Positions 1 to 6,998 are shown, numbered from the stretch's first letter. The stretch: 10,656 nt of DNA from Desulfobacter sp. (GCA_030145005.1 JAQYWJ010000060.1:1-10656); one strand, 5' to 3'. Made by a program: numbers and translations. Notes: generated by a model not told the origin, from the letters alone.

Positions 1-2205
1 GGCGGATAATGATACCTGCGCCACACGTATTTTTCCAAATTCTCCGGTTTTAAGGCGTTTGAACTGACCCTGCAGGGATACGGATTTCCCAAAATTTTTA
101 ATGGTCTCTTTCTGGGTTTGTTCCGGTAATGTTCCTTTCGTATCTTCGGCGTCTTTCCGGGCAATTTCCTTTTCCACCAGCCCCTGGATGTTTTCCTGCA
201 TATCCGGTACTTTACTTTTCTGGTCAGGCTGGCGGGTCTTGGCCAGGGCCTGGGCCACAAGTCTTTTGAGTTGACCGGCATCTTCACCTGCCATGGTGTG
301 GGTCTGGATGGTAACAGAGGAGAAAATTTGTTTATTTTCCACCGATGCCGGGGCCAGTGCTTTTTTTATCCTTGCCTGGGCTTTCTGAGCACCATCGGAA
401 TAGGTCAAGGGCAGAAGGACAATAAAGCTGTTGTCTGCATACCTGAAAATCAGATCTTCACGGCGTTTGGTTTTATTCAGAATGGCGGCCAGTTCCTTGA
501 CACCCTTATCACATTTGCTCTGTCCCAGGGTCTCGTACTGCCTTGTAAGACCTTTCACCACAAGGATAAGGATGGAAAAAACCCGGCCTAACCGGGCCTG
601 GAAATCATCCGGGCCGGATACGGTCCGTTCAAAACTGAATCTATTTTTTAGCCCGGTCAGATTGTCCCGGGTGGCCAGGTTGGTTAGTGCCTGGTGGTAG
701 TAGGACCGTTCAATGGCAATGGCCGCATATTCGGCAATGGAAGAGAGTAGGCCAAGGTCCTGTTCGCTGAAGGCTTCTTCATTGATCCGGTTGACCAGCT
801 CAATAACACCAAAAATTTTGTCATCGGTTTTCAACGGGGTGGCAATGATTGAGCGTGTGTTAAACCGGGTGTATTTGTCCACCCTGTTGCTGAATCTTTT
901 GTCCTTTGTCACATCATCCACAACCAGGGGCTTGCCTGTTTCCATGACATACCCGGCAATTCCTTCTCCCTTGGGCAGTCGTACACCTTGCAGGCACTTG
1001 CTGTTGCTACCCACCACCATGGAAAAGATCATGTCCCCGGTTTTGGGTTCCTTGAGCAGGATGGACCAGTGGCAGGGTTGAAAAATGCAGCCCACCTGAT
1101 ACATGACAATACCCAATACATCCTTGACGCTTTTGGCCTTGGACAGGGCTTTACCCATCTCAAAACCGATGTCCGGGGGCAAAAGATTGTCCTGGCTTAA
1201 GGGGGTATCCTGTGTTTGGCTTGTGGGGTCTCCCTGGTAATAATATTTTGTATTGGCCCGGGATAGTTTGATATTTGCCCACAGCAGGTTTTCCTTAAGC
1301 TGGTTCACCGATGGGAAAACAAACTGGTAAAAGGCTGAGATCTGTTCGATCTCCTTGTTCATTTCAAGAATGCAGTTGATAATATCGACTTTTTGCGGGT
1401 TAACACAGGCTTCCACCTCCGGGGCAAGGATGGGGGGGCGGATAAAATCAAAGGACCCCATGCCCTGGGTCCAGCACAGGAAATCTGCCATACAGACGAT
1501 GGCGATCAATTGTTTTTCATCCTCGGCCAGGTCGTGGTTTTCAAAGGGCTGGTGGTGGTATTTCACGGCCAGTACCAGGTTTTCGGGAAGCTGCCATCGG
1601 GTGCAGAAAAAGGCCCCGATATCATCATGGCCCAGACCGATTTCCGATCGTTCTTTTTCAATAACAAGATCTGTGGATTCCGACAGATTTTTGATGAATT
1701 CGCCATAGTTCCGATGCCCCTGCAGATCTAAAAAGATTTTTCCCACATCGTGGAGCAATCCGGCCGTATAGGCTTCCTCAGGGTTTGGATATTCGATTCT
1801 CTGGGCTATTTTCATGCTCAGCACCGCCACAGCAAGACTGTGGCGCCAGAACATCAGCCGGTTAAACTCTTTTGTATGCCCGGTTTTGAATATTTTTTCA
1901 AAAATAGCGATGCTCAGGGCCAGCTTTTTGATTTCATCAAGACCCAGGATGATAACTGCATCTGACAGGGAGGTCACCTTGTTGCTCAAACCGTAAAATG
2001 CTGAATTGACAAGCTCCAGCACCCGGATGGAAATACCGGGGTCCGTCTCCACGATTTTTGCCACCCCCTCCAGGGACGCTGTGTCATCTTTTGATACTTC
2101 AAGCAGTTTGGCCGCTACCTGGGGAAAACTTGGCAGGGTATTCCGGTCAAGGGTTAAGACGGCCTGGATATCCGATTGGGAGGGAAGGTTAAGTTTATCA
2201 GTCAT
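1..2205 (-). CDS. HDOD-GAF-degenerate GGDEF signalling protein, C-terminus cut off by window edge
   Basis: Read on the minus strand from ATG at 2205; 735 codons stay open to position 1, so the C-terminus is missing. Residues about 20-220 form an HDOD domain (motifs TLPSFPQVAAKL, DPGISIRVLELVNSAFYG), a catalytically dead relative of HD phosphohydrolases used in signalling. An HD pair is present in LLHDVGK (H152, D153). Residues about 345-502 are a GAF domain (GIAGYVMETGKPLVVDDV, SIIATPLK), a likely small-molecule or redox sensor. Residues about 508-640 look like GGDEF (DNLTGLKNRFSFE, RREDLIFRYADNSF), but the catalytic GGDEF loop reads ADNSF (590-594), so diguanylate cyclase activity is unlikely. 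The last ~30 visible residues (SVSLQGQF, KIRVAQVSLSA) resemble the start of a PilZ-like barrel, which is tentative. An AGGTG ribosome-binding site lies 9 nt before ATG. The gene follows a TPR gene on the same strand by 105 bp. Ligand and output are unknown. Confidence 0.85.
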   Translation of the reverse strand, partial: MTDKLNLPSQSDIQAVLTLDRNTLPSFPQVAAKLLEVSKDDTASLEGVAKIVETDPGISIRVLELVNSAFYGLSNKVTSLSDAVIILGLDEIKKLALSIAIFEKIFKTGHTKEFNRLMFWRHSLAVAVLSMKIAQRIEYPNPEEAYTAGLLHDVGKIFLDLQGHRNYGEFIKNLSESTDLVIEKERSEIGLGHDDIGAFFCTRWQLPENLVLAVKYHHQPFENHDLAEDEKQLIAIVCMADFLCWTQGMGSFDFIRPPILAPEVEACVNPQKVDIINCILEMNKEIEQISAFYQFVFPSVNQLKENLLWANIKLSRANTKYYYQGDPTSQTQDTPLSQDNLLPPDIGFEMGKALSKAKSVKDVLGIVMYQVGCIFQPCHWSILLKEPKTGDMIFSMVVGSNSKCLQGVRLPKGEGIAGYVMETGKPLVVDDVTKDKRFSNRVDKYTRFNTRSIIATPLKTDDKIFGVIELVNRINEEAFSEQDLGLLSSIAEYAAIAIERSYYHQALTNLATRDNLTGLKNRFSFERTVSGPDDFQARLGRVFSILILVVKGLTRQYETLGQSKCDKGVKELAAILNKTKRREDLIFRYADNSFIVLLPLTYSDGAQKAQARIKKALAPASVENKQIFSSVTIQTHTMAGEDAGQLKRLVAQALAKTRQPDQKSKVPDMQENIQGLVEKEIARKDAEDTKGTLPEQTQKETIKNFGKSVSLQGQFKRLKTGEFGKIRVAQVSLSA

Positions 2206-2256
2206 TTTGCATGGCACCTTTTTAAAATATGTAAGGAAAAAGTATCCTGATTACAA

Positions 2257-2286
2257 ATTCAACACATAACTGGGCCGCTTTGTCAA
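2257..2286 (-). promoter_or_regulatory. Possible sigma-70 promoter for the HDOD/GAF gene
   Basis: On the minus strand TTGACA (2286-2281) is followed after 18 nt by TTGAAT (2262-2257). The -35 is a perfect match, the -10 matches 4 of 6 bases, and transcription would begin about 40 nt before the ATG at 2205. This would let the gene be transcribed separately from the TPR gene upstream. A 6-bp hairpin, GCCTGA/TCAGGC (2293-2298/2311-2316), overlaps the TPR stop codon but has no T-tract, so read-through from the TPR gene remains possible. Confidence 0.35.
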
Positions 2287-2310
2287 ATTTCCGCCTGAAT
2301 TGCTGCTGAA

Positions 2311-3366
2311 TCAGGCCTGAATATAGGCATCAATTTCCGGATACCGGGTCCTGAAAACGTTAAATTCTCTCAATGTCCGGTCATCAGATGGATCAAGGGC
2401 AAACAGCCGGTTTAGAATTTTTGCCGCATCAATAAGCTTATTGCGTTTATCCCCCGGCTCTGTTTGGATAAGACGCAGTCGTCCAAACAAAGCAAATTTA
2501 TCTTCAGACACAGACAATACCTGATCATAATAACGTCTTGCCTGGTCGAACTGTTCCATCTGCAGGCATGCATCTGCAATGCGGGTTTTTGCGATGGCTG
2601 GACTCATTCCGGCTACCATGGCTTTTTTCCACAGCTGTTTTGCCTTTTCGTATTCCTTGTTTCCCCGGGCACAATCTGCCAGTCCGTCCATGGCATAGAT
2701 ATTCCGGCAATCAATATCCAGAATTCGTTTGAACATAGTCTCTGCACTGGAAAAATCCTTTTGTCTGCGGTAAAAGTTGGCCAATGCGCCGATGGCTCTC
2801 GGATTTTGGGGCTGCTTGACTACAAGCTTTTCAAGAAGCGGACCGGCCAGGTTAAACTCCCTGAGGCGGACATAGAGGTTGCCAAGACCTGACAGGGCAA
2901 AGGGATCATCAGGATTCAGACTGATGGATTTTTCATATATTTGTCTGGCATCGGTAAGGTTCCCTTTTTTGGTCAAAGCATCAGCCAGTCGGGTCATCAC
3001 CAGGTAGTTTTCAGGGTAAGCATCCAGGGCTTGGGTCCAAATGTCAATGGCACTGCCCAGGTTATTGGAGCCCCTGTATGCGTCGCCAAGACCGGACATG
3101 GCAAAGGGATTCAGTGGGTCTGCTTCAAGGCACCTTTGATAATATTTTGCAGCCGTTGTAAACTGTTTTTGCATTCGTTTGGTATCACCTAAGGCAACCA
3201 GCACATAAGGATTTTTAGGCGACAATTCCAGGGCGGTCAGCAACAACGGTTCCGCCTGTCCGGGCTTTCGGATATGAATGAGGGCACGGGCGTTTTTGCA
3301 TAAATTCAATGCCTTGATTGCATTATTTTCATTTTCTTCGGTTTTTTCTTTAACGCGCTTCTGCAT
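2311..3366 (-). CDS. Tetratricopeptide-repeat protein, 351 aa, function unknown
   Basis: The protein is almost wholly TPR: about eight consecutive 34-residue helix pairs from residue ~20 to ~340. Typical TPR spacing of G, A, Y and P is visible, for example KYYQRCLEADPLNPFAMSGL, IYEKSISLNPDDPFALSGLG and MFKRILDIDCRNIYAMDGLA. There is no signal peptide and no membrane segment, so it should be cytoplasmic. The N-terminus (QKRVKEKTEENENN) is strongly charged. An in-frame stop lies 6 codons upstream of the ATG at 3366, so the start is essentially fixed, although the Shine-Dalgarno is weak. TPR arrays are protein-binding scaffolds; the HDOD/GAF protein encoded next on the same strand is a plausible but unproven partner. 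A good -10 element, TATAAT, lies at 3396-3391 on the minus strand without a convincing -35. Confidence 0.85.
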   Translation of the reverse strand: MQKRVKEKTEENENNAIKALNLCKNARALIHIRKPGQAEPLLLTALELSPKNPYVLVALGDTKRMQKQFTTAAKYYQRCLEADPLNPFAMSGLGDAYRGSNNLGSAIDIWTQALDAYPENYLVMTRLADALTKKGNLTDARQIYEKSISLNPDDPFALSGLGNLYVRLREFNLAGPLLEKLVVKQPQNPRAIGALANFYRRQKDFSSAETMFKRILDIDCRNIYAMDGLADCARGNKEYEKAKQLWKKAMVAGMSPAIAKTRIADACLQMEQFDQARRYYDQVLSVSEDKFALFGRLRLIQTEPGDKRNKLIDAAKILNRLFALDPSDDRTLREFNVFRTRYPEIDAYIQA

Positions 3367-3585
3367 TAGCTGTATGCCTAATCACAAAAAATTATAATAT
3401 ATAATTACGATTCAGTTGCGGTGCTTGGTTTGATGATTCGATTAACCTGATATCTAATCGTGCGATTGAGTTTTTGTCAATGGGAAAAAATTATAAAGTG
3501 CCGCGTTGTTATGATTATGAATATATTGATTGAAGAAATTAAAAATTGGAATTTCAGGTGTTTAGGCAGTATTTGTGGAGCAGGA

Positions 3586-3630
3586 CCCCTCCCAACGTTG
3601 CATAAAATTTTTATGCGACGTTGGGAGGGG
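3586..3630 (+). repeat. Inverted repeat with 22-bp arms (strong hairpin)
   Basis: The left arm, 3586-3607 (begins CCCCTCCCAACGTT), and the right arm, 3609-3630 (ends GACGTTGGGAGGGG), are complementary over 22 positions with one exception, T3599 opposite G3617. In a plus-strand RNA that pair is an allowed U-G wobble, giving an uninterrupted stem; in a minus-strand RNA it would be a C-A mismatch. No plus-strand gene lies upstream for it to terminate, and it ends 48 nt before the oxidoreductase start. It could be a 5' UTR structure, a dyad operator or a dispersed palindromic repeat. I see no second copy in this window and no clear target-site duplication. Confidence 0.85.
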
Positions 3631-3635
3631 CAGTG

Positions 3636-3655
3636 AAAAGGGTTTGGCCCTTTTT
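3636..3655 (+). terminator. Terminator-like hairpin in the oxidoreductase leader
   Basis: AAAAGGG (3636-3642) pairs with CCCTTTT (3648-3654) around a 5-nt loop, and the 3' side runs into T3651-T3655. The form is that of a small intrinsic terminator, but it sits 23 nt before the ATG at 3679. It could attenuate transcription into the oxidoreductase gene, or end a short RNA containing the large hairpin just upstream. The stem is only 7 bp, 4 of them A-T, so efficiency is uncertain. Confidence 0.4.
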
Positions 3656-3678
3656 CGAAAATTTGGTAAAAGTTTGGC

Positions 3679-4782
3679 ATGTATGATGTCATTATTACAG
3701 GTGCCGGGCCTGCCGGAACAACAGCCGGATATCTTTTAGGGCGAGCCGGATTGTCTGTCCTTTTGCTGGACAGAAAAAATTTTCCCAGGAAAAAAGCATG
3801 CGCCGGCGGGATTACGCCCAAGGCCATGGTTCTGTTTCCCTTTGATATTTCCTGTCTTGTCCGCCGTACCTGCCGGGAGGTGAAAATTATCCGTCCTGGA
3901 AACGCCTCTTTTATTGTCAAAGCCAAGGACCCCTTGTGCTACATTACCAAAAGGATGGATTTGGATGCCTATTCCCTGGAAAAAGCGGTACAGGCCGGGT
4001 GCCGGTTTAGAAAAATAGACAGGATCGTCCGTCTTGATCAGGATGATCATGGTGTCAGCCTGACCCTTTCCTGTGATGGTAAAACCGATATTGTCAGGGC
4101 CGGACATCTGATCGGGGCCGATGGTGCCAATTCAAAGGTTCGCAGGCTCATCAGCGGTCAAAGGTCGTGTATCATTAAACTGCCTGCCCTGGAAGCTGAT
4201 GTGCCTGTGAAAAATGCCGGACTTCATCCCATGACATTTGATTTTTCCAGGGATATTCAGGGGTATTACTGGATATTCCCTCGCAAAACCCACGTGAATA
4301 TAGGCATCTTCAGCGCCCTTCCCAATGGAACCATGAACCGGGATTTATTGAAAAACTACGCCAGGGATCGGCTAAAAACAGATATCCTGACTGATGTTAA
4401 GGGGTATCCCATTGCCACAAGCTATGACAGAGCGCACCTGGGAACAGGCCGTGTGCTTCTGACAGGGGATGCGGCCGGTCTGGCCGAGCCTTTGTTGGGG
4501 GAGGGGATCTATTCTGCGTTGAAATCCGGTATTCTTTCAGCCCGGGCCGTTGAATATGCTGTTGGCCGGAAAGCGTCTGCGCCTTCAGATGCGCTTGGCT
4601 GGTACAGGCAGTCCCTTGGGGATTTGCACTTGGATTTGCGGCTTTACCGGTGCTGCGCATCTGTTCTGTATCGATTTCCAAAGTGGTCGCTTGCTGTCGG
4701 TTCCTGCAATATTCTACATAATTGTTTTTCCCGGGGGTATTCCAAGGGAAAAACCCTGCACGAAATTTTAATGCCCTTTTGA
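3679..4782 (+). CDS. Geranylgeranyl-reductase-family FAD-dependent oxidoreductase
   Basis: This 367-aa flavoprotein belongs to the geranylgeranyl reductase branch of the PHBH-like FAD fold, which reduces isoprenoid double bonds or acts on other lipid-like substrates. An N-terminal Rossmann motif, GAGPAG (8-13), is followed by an acidic residue, D31, expected to bind the FAD ribose. The family-type Cys/Gly stretch KKACAGGIT (38-46), the middle motif LIGADGANSKVRR and the C-terminal FAD motif LLTGDAAGLAEPLLGEG (about 259-275) are all present. Length is slightly short for the family (about 380-400). No signal peptide or membrane segment is seen. The start is fixed by its closeness to the GxGxxG motif, yet no convincing Shine-Dalgarno precedes it and two hairpins lie in the leader. 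It is transcribed alone, so the substrate cannot be inferred from neighbours. No clear terminator follows. Confidence 0.88.
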   Translation: MYDVIITGAGPAGTTAGYLLGRAGLSVLLLDRKNFPRKKACAGGITPKAMVLFPFDISCLVRRTCREVKIIRPGNASFIVKAKDPLCYITKRMDLDAYSLEKAVQAGCRFRKIDRIVRLDQDDHGVSLTLSCDGKTDIVRAGHLIGADGANSKVRRLISGQRSCIIKLPALEADVPVKNAGLHPMTFDFSRDIQGYYWIFPRKTHVNIGIFSALPNGTMNRDLLKNYARDRLKTDILTDVKGYPIATSYDRAHLGTGRVLLTGDAAGLAEPLLGEGIYSALKSGILSARAVEYAVGRKASAPSDALGWYRQSLGDLHLDLRLYRCCASVLYRFPKWSLAVGSCNILHNCFSRGYSKGKTLHEILMPF

Positions 4783-5007
4783 TCCCCCATAAATACTGAC
4801 TTTCGCTTCTTAATTATTATTTCCATGTATAAAAATACAAAAATGTGTTGATCTTACGCCTTTATTTCTTTTATAAGAATGAAATTGCATTAATGTAATC
4901 TATTATATCCCAAAAATGTTACTTCCTTTAGGGGTAATTCAAAAAAACAAAACGATAAATTTAAGTAATTTCAAATACATACATTAAAAAATTAAAAAAA
5001 ATAATTT
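4783..5007. other. AT-rich regulatory region upstream of the PII-amtB operon
   Basis: No gene is visible. The region is very AT-rich and precedes the sigma-54 promoter. It contains a near-perfect 16-bp palindrome at 4884-4899 (ATTGCATTAATGTAAT; 14 of 16 positions symmetric) and a looser dyad beginning TTAC and ending GTAA near 4920-4938. Both sit roughly 100-150 bp upstream of the promoter, where an NtrC-type activator commonly binds, but neither matches the enteric NtrC site well. Confidence 0.4.
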
Positions 5008-5024
5008 TTGGCATCCCTCTTGCT
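5008..5024 (+). promoter_or_regulatory. Sigma-54 (-24/-12) promoter of the glnK-amtB operon
   Basis: The sequence TTGGCATCCCTCTTGCT matches the sigma-54 consensus YTGGCACGNNNNTTGCW at all key positions. The GG (5010-5011) and GC (5022-5023) are separated by exactly 10 nt. Transcription would start near 5035, leaving a leader of about 47 nt before the PII start codon. Sigma-54 control by an NtrC-like activator under nitrogen limitation is the established mode for glnK-amtB in many proteobacteria. The activator for this promoter is not identified in this window. Confidence 0.85.
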
Positions 5025-5081
5025 CTTTATATAGCGTAAATCGAAAATTGTTTTAATGCACATTTAACAAAGGGAGTAACA

Positions 5082-5420
5082 ATGAAAAAAGTTGTAGCAG
5101 TGATAAAACCGTTTAAGGTGGATGAGGTTAAAGATGCTTTAGCTAAAATCAGCATTAACGGAATGACTATTTCGGAAGTCAAGGGCTTTGGCCGTCAGAA
5201 AGGGCACAAAGAGGTGTACAGAGGTGCAGAATACCAGACAGACTTTGTACCCAAAGTTGAATTGAAAATCTGTGTTGCCGATGACCAGGCCCAGGCTGTG
5301 GTGGATACAATAGTAGAAACAGCGAAAACAGGAAAAATCGGTGACGGTAAAATATTTGTTCTTCCTGTGGAAGATGTTATTCGTATTCGTACAGGTGAAA
5401 CCGGAATAGAAGCTTTATAA
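5082..5420 (+). CDS. glnK: Nitrogen regulatory protein P-II (GlnK/GlnB type)
   Basis: This full-length 112-aa PII protein is a trimeric cytosolic sensor of ATP/ADP and 2-oxoglutarate. The T-loop contains the uridylylatable Tyr51 in YRGAEYQTDF. The B-loop TGKIGDGKIFV (83-93) carries the Walker-like nucleotide-binding residues, and the C-loop keeps R101 and R103 (VIRIRTGE). All residues needed for 2-oxoglutarate and ATP binding and for modification appear intact. A GGGAG ribosome-binding site sits about 6 nt before ATG. The gene lies 39 bp upstream of amtB and behind a sigma-54 promoter, which favours the GlnK role of plugging AmtB when ammonium is plentiful. GlnB and GlnK cannot be separated by sequence alone, so the symbol rests on the amtB linkage. 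Confidence 0.95.
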   Translation: MKKVVAVIKPFKVDEVKDALAKISINGMTISEVKGFGRQKGHKEVYRGAEYQTDFVPKVELKICVADDQAQAVVDTIVETAKTGKIGDGKIFVLPVEDVIRIRTGETGIEAL

Positions 5421-5459
5421 AATTTAAATCATTAATATTAAATTAGGAGATTAAAAAAA

Positions 5460-6782
5460 ATGAAGTATATACTAATGATTTTGACTTCGTTGGCTTGTAC
5501 CATCACAGCAGCATGGGCCGGGACAGACGACGCCCCCACAGTGCTTTCCAATGCTGATGCCATTAAAATGGTTCAGACCCATGCCAACTACGTCTGGACC
5601 CTTGTTGCAGCAGTGCTTGTTTTCTTTATGCAGGCAGGGTTTGCCATGGTGGAAGCCGGTTTCACCCGTGCCAAAAACTGTATCAACATCATGATGAAAA
5701 ACCTGATGGACTTTTCCATGGGCTCACTTTTCTATTGGGCCATTGGGTTTGGTCTGATGTTCGGTGCCTCTAAAACCGGTTTTTTTGGGACCACCGGCTT
5801 TTTTCTAAGTGATTTTGAGGTGGATGGGGATCCCTGGGTACTGGCCTTCTGGATGTTCCAGGTTGTGTTTGCCGCAACTGCTGCCACCATTGTTTCCGGT
5901 GCCATGGCTGAACGTACCAAATTTACGGGTTACCTTGTGTACAGTGCCGTTCTGTCCGCATTGATTTATCCCATCTTTGGTTCCTGGGCCTGGGGGTCGC
6001 TGTTCAACGGTTCCGGTTGGCTTGAGGGTCTTGGGTTCATCGATTTTGCAGGCTCCACAGTTGTTCACTCTGTGGGCGGATGGGCTGCTTTAGCAGGCGC
6101 TATCGTTCTTGGTCCCCGCCTTGGAAAGTTCACCAAAGACGGTGGTGTTAAACCTATTCTGGGTCACAATATCCCCCTGGCCGCCCTTGGCGTGTTCATC
6201 CTGTGGGTCGGCTGGTTTGGTTTCAACCCGGGTTCCACCACTACAGCAGATACATCTATTGCAATGATTTTTGTAAACACCAACCTGGCTGCAGCTACTG
6301 GCGCTGTTCTGGCCATGATCGTTTCCTGGGTTAAGTTTGGAAAGCCTGAAGTGGGCATGAGTTTGAATGGTGCCCTGGCAGGTCTGGTGGGTATTACCGC
6401 CGGCTGTGCCAATGTTACACCTGGTTCCGCTATTATAATCGGCGCCGTTGCAGGTATTCTGGTTGTTTTCTCCGTACTGTTTTTTGATAAAATTAGAGTT
6501 GACGATCCCGTTGGCGCAATTTCCGTACACGGTGTATGTGGTGCCTGGGGAACCCTTGCTGCAGGTATCTTTAATATCGGCGGTACAAGTGTTAAAATTC
6601 TGTCCGTACAGTGCATCGGTATTGTTTCCTGCTTTGCATGGACATTTTGCACGGCTTTTATCCTGTTCAAGGTTATTGACTCTACCATGGGCTTAAGGGT
6701 ATCCCCGGAAGAAGAACTGGAAGGGCTTGACTCCATAGAACATGGTGGCAATGCGTATCCTGACTTTTTACCCAGCCATTAA
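5460..6782 (+). CDS. amtB: Ammonium transporter AmtB
   Basis: This 440-aa Amt/Mep/Rh channel conducts ammonium across the inner membrane as a trimer. Residues 1-20 form a signal peptide ending AWA, followed by about 11 membrane helices. Key pore residues are visible: the twin histidines H203 (VVHSVGGW) and H357 (SVHGVCGAWG), D195 in GFIDFAGST, W176 in GSWAWG, the gate phenylalanines F133 and F137 (FQVVF), and FGFNPGST with the S259 ligand serine. The cytoplasmic tail keeps the conserved stretch EGLDSIEHGGNAYPDF, which contacts PII, so gating by the PII protein encoded just upstream is expected. AGGAG lies 10 nt before ATG. It is co-transcribed with glnK (39-bp gap, no terminator) and followed by hairpin structures in the 3' region. 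Confidence 0.96.
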   Translation: MKYILMILTSLACTITAAWAGTDDAPTVLSNADAIKMVQTHANYVWTLVAAVLVFFMQAGFAMVEAGFTRAKNCINIMMKNLMDFSMGSLFYWAIGFGLMFGASKTGFFGTTGFFLSDFEVDGDPWVLAFWMFQVVFAATAATIVSGAMAERTKFTGYLVYSAVLSALIYPIFGSWAWGSLFNGSGWLEGLGFIDFAGSTVVHSVGGWAALAGAIVLGPRLGKFTKDGGVKPILGHNIPLAALGVFILWVGWFGFNPGSTTTADTSIAMIFVNTNLAAATGAVLAMIVSWVKFGKPEVGMSLNGALAGLVGITAGCANVTPGSAIIIGAVAGILVVFSVLFFDKIRVDDPVGAISVHGVCGAWGTLAAGIFNIGGTSVKILSVQCIGIVSCFAWTFCTAFILFKVIDSTMGLRVSPEEELEGLDSIEHGGNAYPDFLPSH

Positions 6783-6794
6783 TCATGCATGCAT

Positions 6795-6839
6795 CAGGCT
6801 GCTGTTCCAAAATTTTTGACGGCAGCAGCCTGGCATTTT
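6795..6839 (+). terminator. Hairpin after amtB, probable (leaky) terminator
   Basis: CAGGCTGCTG (6795-6804) pairs perfectly with CAGCAGCCTG (6823-6832) around an 18-nt loop, followed by only four T's (6836-6839). The stem is strong but the U-tract is poor, so some transcripts probably continue to the much better terminator at 6933-6974. Confidence 0.6.
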
Positions 6840-6840
6840 C

Positions 6841-6974
6841 CTCCTATGCAGGCAGAACAATGCACTAAATAAAGTTAACGCAATCACCTGCATATTTGCT
6901 TCGCGTCCTCCTTACGCGCGAGATGTCTAAAGTACCTGCCGCCTCCCTCCCTCTAAGGCGGCAGGTATTTTTTT
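6841..6974 (+). ncRNA. Candidate small RNA or 3'-UTR-derived RNA with anti-Shine-Dalgarno-like loops
   Basis: This stretch has no open reading frame worth calling but can fold into three successive stems. TATGCAGG (6845-6852) pairs with CCTGCATA (6887-6894). CGCGT (6902-6906) pairs with ACGCG (6914-6918), exposing the loop CCTCCTT. The terminator stem at 6933-6967 has the C-rich loop TCCCTCCCTCTAA. CCUCCUU is identical to the anti-Shine-Dalgarno core of 16S rRNA, and C-rich hairpin loops are a known way for bacterial sRNAs to pair with ribosome-binding sites. A canonical intrinsic terminator 3' end fits an sRNA. No convincing promoter was found inside, so it may be processed from, or read through from, the nitrogen-regulated glnK-amtB transcript. 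Structure and motif are seen; function is inference. Confidence 0.4.
6933..6974 (+). terminator. Strong Rho-independent terminator
   Basis: TACCTGCCGCC (6933-6943) pairs with GGCGGCAGGTA (6957-6967), an 11-bp GC-rich perfect stem with a 13-nt loop. Seven T's follow directly (6968-6974). This is the best intrinsic terminator in the window. It separates the amtB transcript and its 3' region from the permease gene downstream. Confidence 0.92.
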
Positions 6975-6981
6975 AAAGCGT

Positions 6982-6998
6982 CCGGCATTTTTTTAGCA
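6982..6998 (+). promoter_or_regulatory. Weak sigma-54-like element upstream of the DMT permease
   Basis: CCGGCATTTTTTTAGCA has GG (6984-6985) and GC (6996-6997) at the correct 10-nt separation. It deviates from consensus at four positions outside the GG and GC. A start near 7009 would give a leader of about 70 nt. A sigma-70-like alternative exists: TTGACC (7018-7023), 17 nt, CTAAAT (7041-7046). Neither is strong. Confidence 0.25.

Larger units (their letters stand above)
3367..3678. other. Divergent intergenic region between TPR and oxidoreductase genes
   Basis: Contains 312 bp without a credible gene, AT-rich near the TPR start. It should hold promoters for both divergent genes. Visible elements are a TATAAT for the minus-strand gene (3391-3396), a short palindrome AATCG-TG-CGATT near 3457-3468, the long inverted repeat at 3586-3630 and a terminator-like hairpin at 3636-3655. 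Long reading frames here on the minus strand are shadows running in from the oxidoreductase gene. Confidence 0.6.

Noticed and set aside
271..2269. Several plus-strand frames of 60-120 codons in the first 2.2 kb
   Set aside because: The minus strand is one continuous 735-codon HDOD-GAF-GGDEF frame with clear domain motifs; the plus frames overlap it and each other and have no domain features.
3477..3926. A 149-codon minus-strand frame overlapping the start of the oxidoreductase
   Set aside because: It lies antisense to the clearly coding FAD motif and through the hairpin region, is rich in proline and basic residues without domain character, and is a shadow frame.
6164..6751. A 195-codon minus-strand frame antisense to amtB
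   Set aside because: amtB is unambiguous on the plus strand; this frame reflects codon bias of the opposite strand and has low-complexity T/P/A composition.
6831..6849. TGGCATTTTCCTCCTATGC after amtB as a sigma-54 promoter for the candidate sRNA
   Set aside because: The GG-to-GC spacing is 14 nt rather than 10, which sigma-54 does not tolerate.
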